Part shown: one piece after another, positions 48,106 to 57,836 of the stretch
Numbering within the stretch: the first letter of the stretch is position 1
Layout of the letters: each line of letters begins with the position of its first letter
Assembly (NCBI RefSeq): GCF_002878395.1
Contig: NC_061115.1
Coordinates: 158,461,160-158,525,159 of the forward strand
DNA: 64,000 bases
Direction: 5' to 3'
Source: Capsicum annuum
Lineage: Eukaryota > Streptophyta > Magnoliopsida > Solanales > Solanaceae
Notes under the pieces: model-generated
The model's database searches: none
Told to the model about the DNA's origin: nothing
The model's input: the letters and a program-made list of their open reading frames with translations, nothing else
Made by a program: the position numbers and the translations under genes

Positions 48106-48396
48106 TAAAAAAATTATGTTTGATCAACTTTGACATTTTAATTCATATTTAATTTTCATTCTTTTTATTATCTTCTCAACAAACATGTCGGCGATTGGAC
48201 GTAAGGAATAATTTTGAATCTCGCAGCAATAGCAAGATTTAGCTGTTGGGTTTGAGGATTTGTGGCAGGGGCTGATTTGTATTATTCCAAATAGATTACT
48301 CATATGTTGCAACAAATAATCAGTCTAATGCAATAGATAACTAGTTTGTTTTAATAGATAACTAGTCTGTTGCACGCTCTAACGTTTTAATTCATA

Positions 48397-48645
48397 CTCT
48401 ATCTGTCTCAAATTACCCATCCCAAATTGAGATGGCACATTGATTAAGAAAAATAATTAATAACATGTCCATTTTACCATAATACCCCTATTAAATGATG
48501 TTTACATTTTAATTTGAAGAAAAAATGATTAATGCAAAGGGTAAAACATGGAATTTTTTTATCTTTTCTTGATTAATGAAAAAAGATAAGTAAAATAAGA
48601 AATCAAATTAGAAAATTTGGGATGGGTAATTTGAGACGAAGGAAG
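48397..48645. mobile_element. Stowaway-type MITE, 249 bp
   Basis: The TIRs share GTCTCAAATTACCCATCCCA and its complement, with outer ends CTCTATCT and CTTCCTTC. TA duplications lie at 48395-48396 and 48646-48647. The paralogous block at 48128 shows the empty site (TTTTAATTCATATTTAATTT). Confidence 0.9.
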
Positions 48646-48825
48646 TATTTAATTTTCATTTTGTCTATTATATTCTCAACAAACATGTCTACGATTGGAC
48701 GTAAGAAATAATTTTGAATCCAATTTGCATAGCAAGAGTTGAAACATATAGGTTATATGTTGGGTTTGTGGCAGGGGCTGATTTGTGTTGTTCCAAACAG
48801 ATTAATCATCTGTTGCAATAGATAA

Positions 48826-48853
48826 GGACGGGTAATTTGAGATGGAGGAAATA
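48826..48853. mobile_element. Stowaway 3' end remnant
   Basis: GGACGGGTAATTTGAGATGG matches the right TIR of the nearby MITE and is followed by the same TTTAATTTTCATTTT flank. It was copied by tandem duplication rather than inserted anew. Confidence 0.75.
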
Positions 48854-49002
48854 TTTAATTTTCATTTTGTCTGTTATCTTCTCAACAAACATGTCGACGA
48901 CTGGACGTAAGGAATCATTTTGAATCCAGTAGCAATAGCAAGAGTTGAAACATATTGGTTGTCTGTTGGGTTTGAGGCAGGGGCTGATTTATGTTGTTCT
49001 AA

Positions 49003-49190
49003 ACAGATTAATCATCTGTTGCAACAGATAAGCAGTCTAATGCAACAGATAATCAGTCTGATGCAATTGATAATTAGTCTGATGCAACTGATAATCAGTA
49101 TGATGCAACAGATAATCAGTATGATGCAACAAATAACTAGTCTGTTGCAATAGATAAATATTTTGTTGCAACAGATTACTCATCTGATGC
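49003..49190 (+). repeat. 21-bp minisatellite (AGTCTGATGCAACAGATAATC)
   Basis: Seven or more units with a 21-bp period. Because 21 is divisible by 3, a frame stays open (48920-49153, 77 codons) and encodes heptads such as QQIISLM/QLIISLM. The frame starts in ordinary repeat sequence, so coding is doubtful. Confidence 0.7.
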
Positions 49191-49199
49191 ACCGGATGA

Positions 49200-49833
49200 G
49201 TGATCTGCTTAAATTATGGGCAGTTATGTTGAATTCATGGTCAGGTTCTATCTATTATTGAAAAAACAGCAGTAACTGTGTACCTAGATGACAAATTCAA
49301 ATAAAAATCATAATTGTACTTACCAAAGTCACCTATAAAGTAATTCCAAAGTAGAAAGTAATGTAGAAAATAAAATTTGACCTAAGAAATTGGTCAGATA
49401 GTAGCAGTAGCGGTAACAACAACAACAAAAATGGTCGACAAGAAGAAGATGAGTTGATAATGAAGTAGAAGATGATGATAATGAAGCAGAAGATGATGAA
49501 TAAAGCAGCAGCAATAATGAACAACAATAATCATGAAGAGAGAGAAAACAATAATGGATGAGAAGAGAGAGAAACACGCTTTTTTTCTCCTCCATTTCCT
49601 GTTATATTGACTAACATTTGGATCAAAGTGTAAATTAAAAAACCTGTCAGTTATTTTCAAACTTCCCTAACTTTTTTAATCCATAATAAAGTAATTGTTA
49701 ACTCCACTTAATAATTAAGACTTGTGTCACCTACACCTCATTTTAAAATTCTTTTGTCACCTACAGTCCAAAGCCCCCAGTTACTTGTAGAAAACTTCCA
49801 TGCAATATTATTATTTTTTCACTTATCAAGTTA
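49200..49833. other. Unassigned sequence with purine-rich low complexity
   Basis: 49395-49570 is rich in GAAGAAGATGATGA and AACAACAACAA words. Frames through it on the minus strand are Leu/Ser/Cys low-complexity and not convincing as proteins. The rest shows no recognisable feature. Confidence 0.55.
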
Positions 49834-51099
49834 TTTATATCTATAATATATAAAAAGTGTGAAGACCCCTTAAAAGAGTGATTTGAACTTTTTTGCCCTT
49901 CATTAAAAGACTCGTCTTTAGACAAAATTGTCTTTTCACTATTTTAAAATTTATTATTTAATTATTTTTTATTATATTAATTAGACTTCCTAAAATATAT
50001 GGGACTCCTAAAATATATGATAGGAGAATTAATTAATATTTTTCTTTCTACTAAACTTCCTAAAATATAAGATAAGAGAATTAATTAATATTTTCCTTTC
50101 TACTGTTCAATTAGAAAAATTCTCCTAAAATAGAACTCTATTAAAGAAATACTACTATAAATATTGAGATGTATGTTAAACTACAGAACAAACCGATTTG
50201 CCTATTGGGAGAATATGATTGATGCTCATCTAACTTGATTCAATTGCATGTCTAGAATGGTGGATGCTTGATTTTCTAACCATCAACTTCTTTATTATTT
50301 TTATCAACATAATAGAATTCAACACGTGTGTATATATATATCTTCTTTGTTTTCATTCAAAATCATTCTTTAAGGTTAAAATTTTTGCTCAGACAAGAAT
50401 TAGTTAGATCAAAATTGAAGTTTTATGATCACTATTATATTTTTTTTATAGTTTACAGGCCGTAGATGAATGTTGGTTGGCGTTGAAGAATTTCTTGTGT
50501 AAATGTTTGATTTAATTATAGTGTTTTGATATCTTTATTATATTATTATTTTATTTTAATTTACATTACAAATGCTAAATGAATGTGGCTCGACTTTTAA
50601 AAAAAATAGATAATAGTTAGGTTTAATTGTATTAGAGTAATATCTCTATTAGTTTGTTATTTTATGGTAGTTTACAGTTCGTAAATGAATCTCGATCGGC
50701 TTTGAGAAATTTGTGTGTAAAGTTTAAGTTTAATTGTATTGTTTTGATATCACTTTTATCGTATTATTTTATTGCAATTTACAGGTGATAGATAAATGTT
50801 GGTCGGCTTTGAAGATTTATTTTTGTAAAGGTTAGATTTAGTTGTATTATTTTGATATCTCTATTATTGTATTATTTTGTTATTGTTTACAAGTGGTAGA
50901 TGAGTGTCAAACAACTTTGAGAAAAATTTTATGTGTAACAATTAGATTTAATAAATAAATTCTCCATATTTACATACTCAAAAGATATTAAATTTAATTA
51001 TTATATTCATCTTTGTTATTTAAACAAATATCCTATTTAGTGTAATATTTGAACTTGTTAAAGTGAGGTACATGCACAAAACGCGTACACCTAAACTAG
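49834..51099 (+). mobile_element. Helitron-like copy 1 (non-autonomous)
   Basis: The 5' end resembles TCTATATCTATAATATATTA. The 3' end is CCTAAACTAG followed by T, with GC-rich imperfect inverted sequence (GAGGTACATGCAC...CGCGTACACCT) just before the CTAG. No target duplication is evident and there is no coding. Collinear with copy 2 at 52365-53923. Terminal TC, CTRR and a hairpin are Helitron hallmarks, but the 5' end is eroded and no Rep/helicase is nearby. Confidence 0.6.
50452..50955. repeat. About 108-bp tandem repeat in Helitron-like copy 1
   Basis: Five units starting at 50452, 50560, 50671, 50778 and 50886. Most have TTTACAGGT.GTA.ATGAAT, then TCGGCTTTGA and TTGTATTATTTTGATATC. Copy 2 has fewer, rearranged units. 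Confidence 0.7.
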
Positions 51100-51538
51100 T
51101 ACATAAAAAAAGGTTAGAAAGCTAGAACTCTATTTCAATTCATATTTCATTTAAATTTAAAGTCGACAGCTAAATGAGTAGGAGATTAATTTCGATAAAC
51201 ATTAAAAAAAAAAACTCAAAAAGAAAGAAGCAAACTTATAACAGCTAAGAAGATTATATTATTACTTTATTTGATAATTTTAATGCTAACATCCATTCTG
51301 CTATCCTATATGCATATGCAGATCATGTTAGATGTTAGATGATATGTAAATATATTTAAGGCATAATACATAAATATGTTATTAAACTTGACACAAAATT
51401 ATAATTTTGACCTTAAACTTTGACAGTGCACAAATATGACCTTTAACTATTCAAAACTGCACAATATGATCTTCGATCCTACGTAGCAAAATACGTGTTC
51501 AACACGCAAAACTGAGTGCGTCCAGCTTAAAATCTAAG

Positions 51539-51660
51539 GGCATAATACATAATATGACCCTAAACTTGACACCAAATTTATAAATTTAACCTTAAACTTT
51601 GACAGTGCACAAATATGACCTTTAACTACTCAAAATTGCACAAATATGATCTTTAAATGA
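51539..51660. repeat. Second left-TIR copy inside the Mutator-like element
   Basis: GGCATAATACATAATATGAC and the following 110 bp repeat the left TIR in the same orientation. A shorter third copy (AAACTTTGACAGTGAACAAA) is at about 54175-54245. These are traces of nested relatives. Confidence 0.75.
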
Positions 51661-51920
51661 CTTTTCACTATTATTTTATCATTATTTTCGGCTCAAAGAT
51701 GATATGGCACCTAATTTCTTTTGTCATTGCGGAAAAAGAGCAATATTAAAGATTTATTAATTAGGTGGGTCAGTCTCATACTAAAAAATCGCGCGGGTAT
51801 TATATATATATTATAAAGCAAAGGGTGAATTTATGTTATATAATATATCTAAATATAATTTATTTAAATATTAAATTAAAGATTAAACTATACTAATAAT
51901 AAAAAAAATTATACTTTTAA

Positions 51921-52042
51921 TAAAACGTTATTAAATTAACGTTATTGAGGATAGTAGTAGTATATTAAATTAACGTTATCAAATTAACGTTATTAAAATG
52001 TTAGTATTAAATTAACATTATCAAAACGTTATTAAATTAACG
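51921..52042. repeat. TTAAATTAACGTTA short repeats
   Basis: At least five copies of ATTAAATTAACGTTAT or close variants within 120 bp. AACGTT is itself palindromic. Confidence 0.7.
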
Positions 52043-52255
52043 CAGGGGCGGACCTATGTGGTTGTCATGGGTTCACCCAAACCCCCTCGGTAAAAAGATT
52101 ACGTTGTATATATAAGGTATAAAATCTATATTTATGTATGTATATTAATGTTGAATCACATGAAACAAGACACTTAGATAGCCTAGTGGTGTTATTTGCT
52201 CTTCTTGGGCACTTCCTTCAACCTACTGAGCGGATTTGATCCCTGCTAGTGGCTT
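52043..52255 (+). mobile_element. Possible SINE or hAT-end fragment
   Basis: It begins CAGGGGCGGACC. TAGCCTAGTGG at 52179-52189 resembles a pol III A box and GGATTTGATCCC at 52232-52243 a B box. A T-rich run follows. It could be a tRNA-derived SINE or a hAT-type end; I cannot decide. Confidence 0.35.
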
Positions 52256-52299
52256 TTTTTTAAATAAAAAAACAGTTAGGTGTTGCTGCTATAGAAATA

Positions 52300-52300
52300 A

Positions 52301-52344
<44 letters not shown>
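52300..52344. repeat. (AAT)n microsatellite
   Basis: About 15 AAT units directly before the Helitron-like copy 2 start. Confidence 0.95.
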
Positions 52345-52345
<1 letters not shown>

Positions 52346-52364
52346 CTATATCTATAATTTATAA

Positions 52365-53923
52365 TCTATATCTATAATATATTAAAAGTGTGAAGACCCT
52401 TAGAAAAGTGATTTGAATTTTTTGCCCTTCATTAAAAGATCCTTCTTTCCACAAAACTATCTTTTCACTATTTTTTAATTTATTATTTAATTATTTTTAT
52501 TTTTATTATATTAAATAGACTCCTAAAATATATGAGATTCTAAAATATATGGAAGAAGAATATATTAATATTTTTTCTTGTACTGATAATTAGAAAAATA
52601 CTCCTAAAAATGCTTGAGCTGCATCATCTTAATTAAGTTCTAAATTGATTCTAAGTATCATTAATAATTATCTACACTTTGAAACTTGCTATTTGCTGAG
52701 TCAAACACCGTACGTAAGCACTTACAGGAACGTTATTATTCCCATTGGTTTAATTAGTTTAATAGTAATAATCCTTTTTTTCCCAAATCAATGAAGCAAT
52801 ATTCAAAGACCCTTCTTTACACAAAAATATCTTTTTATTATTTTTTAAAATTTATTATTTAATTATTTTTATTATATTAATTAGATTCCTAAAATATATG
52901 GAACTCCTAAAATATATGAAAAAAATCAATTAATATTTTTTCTTGTACAGATCAATTAGAAAAATACTCTTAAAATAAAATAGAAAAATACTCCTAATAT
53001 AAAATAGGACTCTATTAAGGAAATACTTCTATAAATATTGAAATGCACATTAAACTACCAAAGAAATCAATTTACTTACTGAAAAAATATGATTGATGCT
53101 CATCTAATTTTAATTCGGTTGCATGTCTAGATTGGTGGATGCTTAATTTTTGTAATCTTCAACTTCTTCATGTTTTTGTCAATATAATACGTTTGTGTAT
53201 ATATAAATCTTCTTTATTTTCATTCAAGTCATTCTTTAGAATCAAAATTTTCGCTCATACAAGAATTATTTTCATCAAAATTGAAGCTTTGTGATTACTA
53301 TTGTATTATTTTGTTGTAGTTTACAGGTCGTAAATGAATTTACAGGTAGTAGATGACTGTCGGTCAGCTTTGAGAATTTTTTTTATGTAAATATTAGGTT
53401 TATTTGTATTATTTTTATCTCACTTTTGAGAATTTTTTTTGTGTAAAGGTTAAGTTTAGTTGTATTATTTTGATATCTCTATTATCGTATTATTTTGTTA
53501 TAGTTTACAGATGGTAGATAAGTGTCAGAAGACTTTGAGAAATTTTTTTTGTAAAAGTTAGATTTAATTATATTGTTTCAATGTCTCTATCATCGTATTG
53601 TTTGTTTTAGTACAAGTAATTTTTTTTTCGATAAAGGTTAGGTATAATTAAATAAATTCTCCAAAAGATGTTTAATTCAATTATTGTATTTGTCTTTGTT
53701 ATTTAGACAAATATCCTATTTAGTGTAACTTTTGAATACAATAAAGTGAGGAATTTGACAATTTTTTTTGGTAAAGGTTAGATTTAATTAAATAAAATTG
53801 TCCAAAAGCTGTTAAATGTAATTATTGTATTTATCTTTCTTATTTAGACAAACATCCTATTTAGTGTAATATTTGAATTCAATAAAGTGAGGTACACGCG
53901 CGAGGTACGTACACCTAAACTAG
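52365..53923 (+). mobile_element. Helitron-like copy 2 (non-autonomous), inside the Mutator-like element
   Basis: Starts TCTATATCTATAATATATTA after A and ends CCTAAACTAG before T. GC-rich GGTACACGCGCGAGGTACGT precedes the end. Interior blocks shared with copy 1 include AATATGATTGATGCTCATCTAA and the TTTACAGGT repeat units. The first 20 bp are duplicated just upstream (52345), so the start could be there instead. Confidence 0.65.
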
Positions 53924-54153
53924 TAATAATAATAAATACCAACTCTTTTGTAAGTAATTACACTCTCTCCCACTTTTTAATTACTTTAATCTCTCTCCCT
54001 ATTAATATACATAACATAACTGACATATACATAACATTTTGTGTATATGTTGGGGTTTTTGTAATATGTTTAGGGAGTTGAGATTTTTTGTAATATTGGA
54101 AACATAAGTTGTGTATTTGTGTAATTTTTAGTAATAATAATAATATTAATAAT

Positions 54154-54169
54154 AAAACGACGTCGTTTT
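54154..54169. repeat. 16-bp perfect palindrome AAAACGACGTCGTTTT
   Basis: A perfect palindrome centred on ACGT in AT-rich sequence. No adjacent gene to assign it to. Confidence 0.8.
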
Positions 54170-54464
54170 AGCACAAAAAATAAAACTTTGACAGTGAACA
54201 AATATGACCTTTAACTATTCAAAATTGCACAAATATGACCTCCCTCCAAGTCAACCCTTTTAACGACGCGACACCGTGTGATTGGATGAGTTCTCCACAT
54301 AGGCACAATGAAACTCACGCATGGGGGTTGCAAAATCGGAGGTCATATTTGTTCAGGTTTTGAATAGTTAAAGGTCTTATTTGTGCACTAACAAAGTTTA
54401 AGATCAAAGTTATAATTTGGTGTCAAATTTGGGGTTATAATTTATGTATTATGCCTATATTTAA

Positions 54465-54811
54465 TATGCATAGAAAACTTTAATTCAGAGGATATAGACC
54501 TATTAAAAAGCAAATAAAATCATGAAGACTTTCCAACAATATCATCAAATTTTAAAATAGTAATATTTGTTTGGATATAGCTCAAGCAACAGTTGACTTT
54601 GAGCATACATCTATATTTCTAGGAACTTAACAATATTTTTTCCATTAGCAATATATCCTTAAATAACAATTAATATGTTTTAATAATGTAAGACCATATA
54701 AAGAAGACCAAAAGGGCGATACAAATTTTAGCAACCACCATACATACACTACACATAAAGTGTGGCTTCAATTGGAGATTTGGTAGCAGTCACGACACAT
54801 AAGGTATAGCT
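54465..54811. other. Unassigned AT-rich sequence
   Basis: Between the Mutator-like and Harbinger-like elements. No ORF, TIR or repeat recognised. Confidence 0.5.
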
Positions 54812-54910
54812 TTAGGCCTCATTTGTTTGCACTTAATAGGGTCTGAATCTTAATGGTTCAGACTTCAGACCATTAAGTGCATTTATTTTTTATTATAACT
54901 TTAGCTCTTA

Positions 54911-56020
54911 GGCCTCATTTGTTTGCACTTAATGGAGGTCTGAATCTGAATAGTTCAGACTGTAGACCATTAAGTGCATTTGTTTTTTATTAAGATTTTA
55001 ACTCTTAATAGGTCTGAATAGGTCTTAATCATTCAGATCTAGAATCAAGTCTTAATAGGTCTGAAGGGATGTTCTGGTGTTGGATAATATTCACCACTTT
55101 ATTCATAATCAGCAGTTAGCACCACTAACCACCTCTTCCACCGTTACCATTGTCAACCAACACCCACCACCAACAACCATCTCCACCATCACAACCACCA
55201 TCGACAAAAAATACCGCTACCAACCACAATTGTCAACCGCTACCACATCTACTACCTCTTGTATTCTAATTATATTCAACACCACCACTGTCGTCAACAA
55301 CACCACAATCAGCAACCACTAGCGGTCAATCCCTACTACCAACCAGCTCATTTATCACAACTAGCACCACTACTAATTACCACTAATACATCATAACCTC
55401 TACACATTCTTTGGCCGCCACCACCATTATCACTAGTAATGCCATCTCTGCCACTACTTCTACCAGTACTATCACTATAATTTATCTCTAACCATCTCCA
55501 CCATCACAACAAATAACATCTCCAACTAATACCAACACATCGTCAATCATCATGCATTCATGTTTCAGCCAACACAATCAACACCTTAAACTACTAACAT
55601 CAAGTAGCGTCACATCACATAACCACCACCACCATCAATCGCCACCATCATAACAGTCACTACAATACCGACCATCACATTTATCACCAGCAACAATATT
55701 AATCACTAACATCAATCATTGTCACTGCAACCACCATTATAAGTCATCTCCACTATCACTAACAAACATAAATGTTTTTTGTCAATCAAATACTAATAAT
55801 TTTACTATATTAAACTACATACTTTTTTAATATATAATTAATTTTTATTTAAATTTTATTTTTTATTTTATTATGTATACAACTAAAAAAATTTATACAT
55901 TCAGATGTTGAAAACAAACAGTCTTAATCATTCAATTTTCAGATCTAGAGACAATATCTTAATCATTCAGATGTGCATTCAGATTCAGACGTCTGAATCT
56001 TAAAAAAAATAAATGGAGCC
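54911..56020. mobile_element. Inner PIF/Harbinger-like element, 1,110 bp
   Basis: Ends GGCCTCATTTGTTT and the complement of GGCTCCATTTATTT (11 of 14 match), with TTA duplications at 54908-54910 and 56021-56023. GGTCTGAATC and ATTCAGAT words recur subterminally. Non-coding; the middle is CAC/ACC-rich. Confidence 0.78.
55085..55760. repeat. CAC/ACC-rich low-complexity interior
   Basis: Cytosine- and adenine-rich triplets (CCACCATCAC, CAACCACCA) dominate. Open frames here (Thr/His/Pro-rich) are composition artefacts. A related stretch lies at 56100-56240 in the outer copy. Confidence 0.8.
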
Positions 56021-56240
56021 TTAATATGTCTTATTCATTCAGATCTAAAACCATGTCTTAATAGGTCTGAAGAGGTATTCTAATGTTGGATAATCTTCAC
56101 CGTCACTCTATTCATAATCATCAGTCACTATCACTAACCCCCTATCACCGCTACCATTGTCAACCACCACCCACCACCACCAACCACCTCCACCATCAAC
56201 CACCATCAAAAACAAATATCGCTATCAACCACTATTGTCA

Positions 56241-57836
56241 AAGAAGAATAGTACCCTCGGTTTGATTTGAACTCGCAGAGAAGAGATGAGGGTATCTGGT
56301 TCGCATATCTACTTCTGTTTCCCAAGTAGCACCCTCAACTGATTGATTTCACCACAGATCTTTCACCAAGGGAACCTCCTTGTTTCTTAGTCTATGGACT
56401 TGATAATCTAAGATCTCGACCGAAACTTCATCATAAGAAAGACTATCCCGAACATCTAAGATCTCTGATGGTTAAACCATAACAGAATCACCAATGTGCT
56501 TCTTGAGCATAGAAACATGAAAGACAGGGTGGATAGCTGACAACTCTCTAGGAAACTCAACCTTATAAGCTGCTTTCCCAACACGATTCAAAACTCTATA
56601 AGGGCCAATATATCGAGGACTAAGTTTCCCTTTCTTTCCAAATCTTTTTACCCCTTTCATGGGCAAAATTTTCAAGTACACCAAATCATCAGCTTCAAAC
56701 TCAAGACCTCTTCTTCTCACATCTGCATACGACTTCTGATGACTCTGGGTTGTCTTCAACCTTTCCCGAATCAACTTAAATTTCTCCATGGCCTCGAACA
56801 CAGCATCAGATCCAATCACAACAACCTCACCCACTTTGAACCAACCTATGAGTGATCTACACCTCCTTTCATACAAAGCCTCAAATGGAGCCATTCCAAT
56901 GCTAGCATGAAAACTGTTGTTATACGTAAATTCAATCAATGGAAAATGTTCATCCCAACTTCCTTTAAAATCAAGAACACATGCCCTTAACATATCCTCT
57001 AAAGTCTAGATAGTCCTCTCAGCTTGACCGTTAATCTATGGATGAAAAATAGAGCTAAGATGAGCTTGGGTGCCTAGATCCTTTTGAAAGGCTCTCCAAA
57101 ACTGAGAAGTAAATTGAGTACCTCTATTGGAGATGATAGACAACGAAACTCTATGCAACCTGATTAACTCCCAGATGTACAACTTAGCATAGTCCTCAGC
57201 GGTGAAAGATGTATGTACTGGCAGGAAATGTGCGGACTTAGTCAACCTGTCTATAACAACCCATATAGAATCATGATGATGATGAAAGAGAGGTAAACCG
57301 GTCACGAAATCCAGATTCACTTCCTCTCACTTCCAAGTAGGAATGCTAAATTCTTGCATTATACCATCGAGTCTCGAGTGCTCTATCTTCACCTATTGGC
57401 AAGTTGCACACTTCTCTACGAACTTTGCTATATCCTTCTTCATACCATTCCACCAATAAATTTCTCGCAAATCATGGTACATCTTGGTAGCATCGGGATT
57501 AATAGAATACCTCGTGCCATGCACCTCAGCAATAATCCTCTGTCTCAAATGATCAATATAAGGAACACACAACCTATTTTGAAGCCTCAATACACTATCT
57601 CCCCCTTGGGAGAAAACCTCTACGTTTTGGTCTTTAATTGACTCTTTCAGTTCGACCAAACGAGAATCTATATCCTGCTTCTCCTTCACTTCTGAAACTA
57701 GAGAAGATTCTAAACTACTTTGAACCCAAACATTACCCTCAGCTAAATCAAGCAATCTAACACCCAACCTAGCCAAATGATGCACTCCGTGGGCTAACTC
57801 CTTCTTATCTTCCTCTATTTGCGCTACACTGCCCAT
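56241..57836 (-). pseudogene. Element G integrase and chromodomain-like tail
   Basis: Zinc-binding end: YHDLREIYWWNGMKKDIAKF with EKCATCQ. Core: LDFVTGLPLFHHHHDSIWVV, IDRLTKSAHFLPVH, ISNRGTQFTSQFW, and FTYNNSFHASIGMAPFEALY. C-terminal: KKGKLSPRYIGPYRVLNR and FHVSMLKKHIGD. Chromodomain-like block LRNKEVPLVKDLW and VEGATWETEVDMRTRYPHLF near 56285-56385. Only a few stops break a nearly continuous frame from about 57836 to 56470. Confidence 0.88.

Larger units (their letters stand above)
48128..49026. repeat. Tandem copies of the small-ORF downstream block
   Basis: The block around TTTAATTTTCATT, ATCTTCTCAACAAACATGTC and GATTGGACGTAAGGAATA, then GGCAGGGGCTGATTTG, occurs at 48128-48310, 48384-48830 (split by a Stowaway MITE) and 48851-49026. 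A weaker copy is at 46247-46340 after unit 1. Confidence 0.75.
51360..54455. mobile_element. Mutator-like element with long TIRs and 9-bp target duplication
   Basis: Left end GGCATAATACATAAATATG; right end is the complement, ATTTATGTATTATGCC. The TIRs extend about 120 bp with visible homology (CTTTGACAGTGCACAAATATG against AGTGCACAAATAAGACC). Flanks are the identical 9-mer TATATTTAA at 51351-51359 and 54456-54464, the size expected for Mutator. There is no transposase. The interior holds a second TIR copy, Helitron-like copy 2 and simple repeats. Confidence 0.75.
54815..56240. mobile_element. Outer PIF/Harbinger-like element, truncated on the right
   Basis: Left end GGCCTCATTTGTTTGCAC preceded by TTA (54812-54814). 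It is interrupted at 54911-56020 by another copy of the same family. After the inner copy it resumes with ATATGTCTTATTCATTCAGATC, collinear with the inner interior (compare 55015 onward). It ends at 56240, where element G begins. No transposase. Confidence 0.75.

Noticed and set aside
45590..49190. CRISPR-like array of regularly spaced palindromic words
   Set aside because: Spacing and sequence are degenerate, spacers are too short and themselves repetitive, and the window is plainly a plant nuclear genome.
49329..49660. Overlapping minus-strand frames of 64-88 codons rich in Leu, Ser and Cys
   Set aside because: They arise from the purine-rich GAA/GAT/AAC low-complexity tract read backwards. 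Three overlapping frames are open at once and none has a motif.
52043..52255. tRNA gene
   Set aside because: A- and B-box-like words are present, but no cloverleaf, acceptor stem or anticodon arm can be drawn. Kept only as a possible SINE.
55077..55322. 81-codon Thr/His/Pro-rich frame
   Set aside because: It is a by-product of CAC/ACC triplets inside the Harbinger-like element; a matching frame in the outer copy (56083) is equally compositional.
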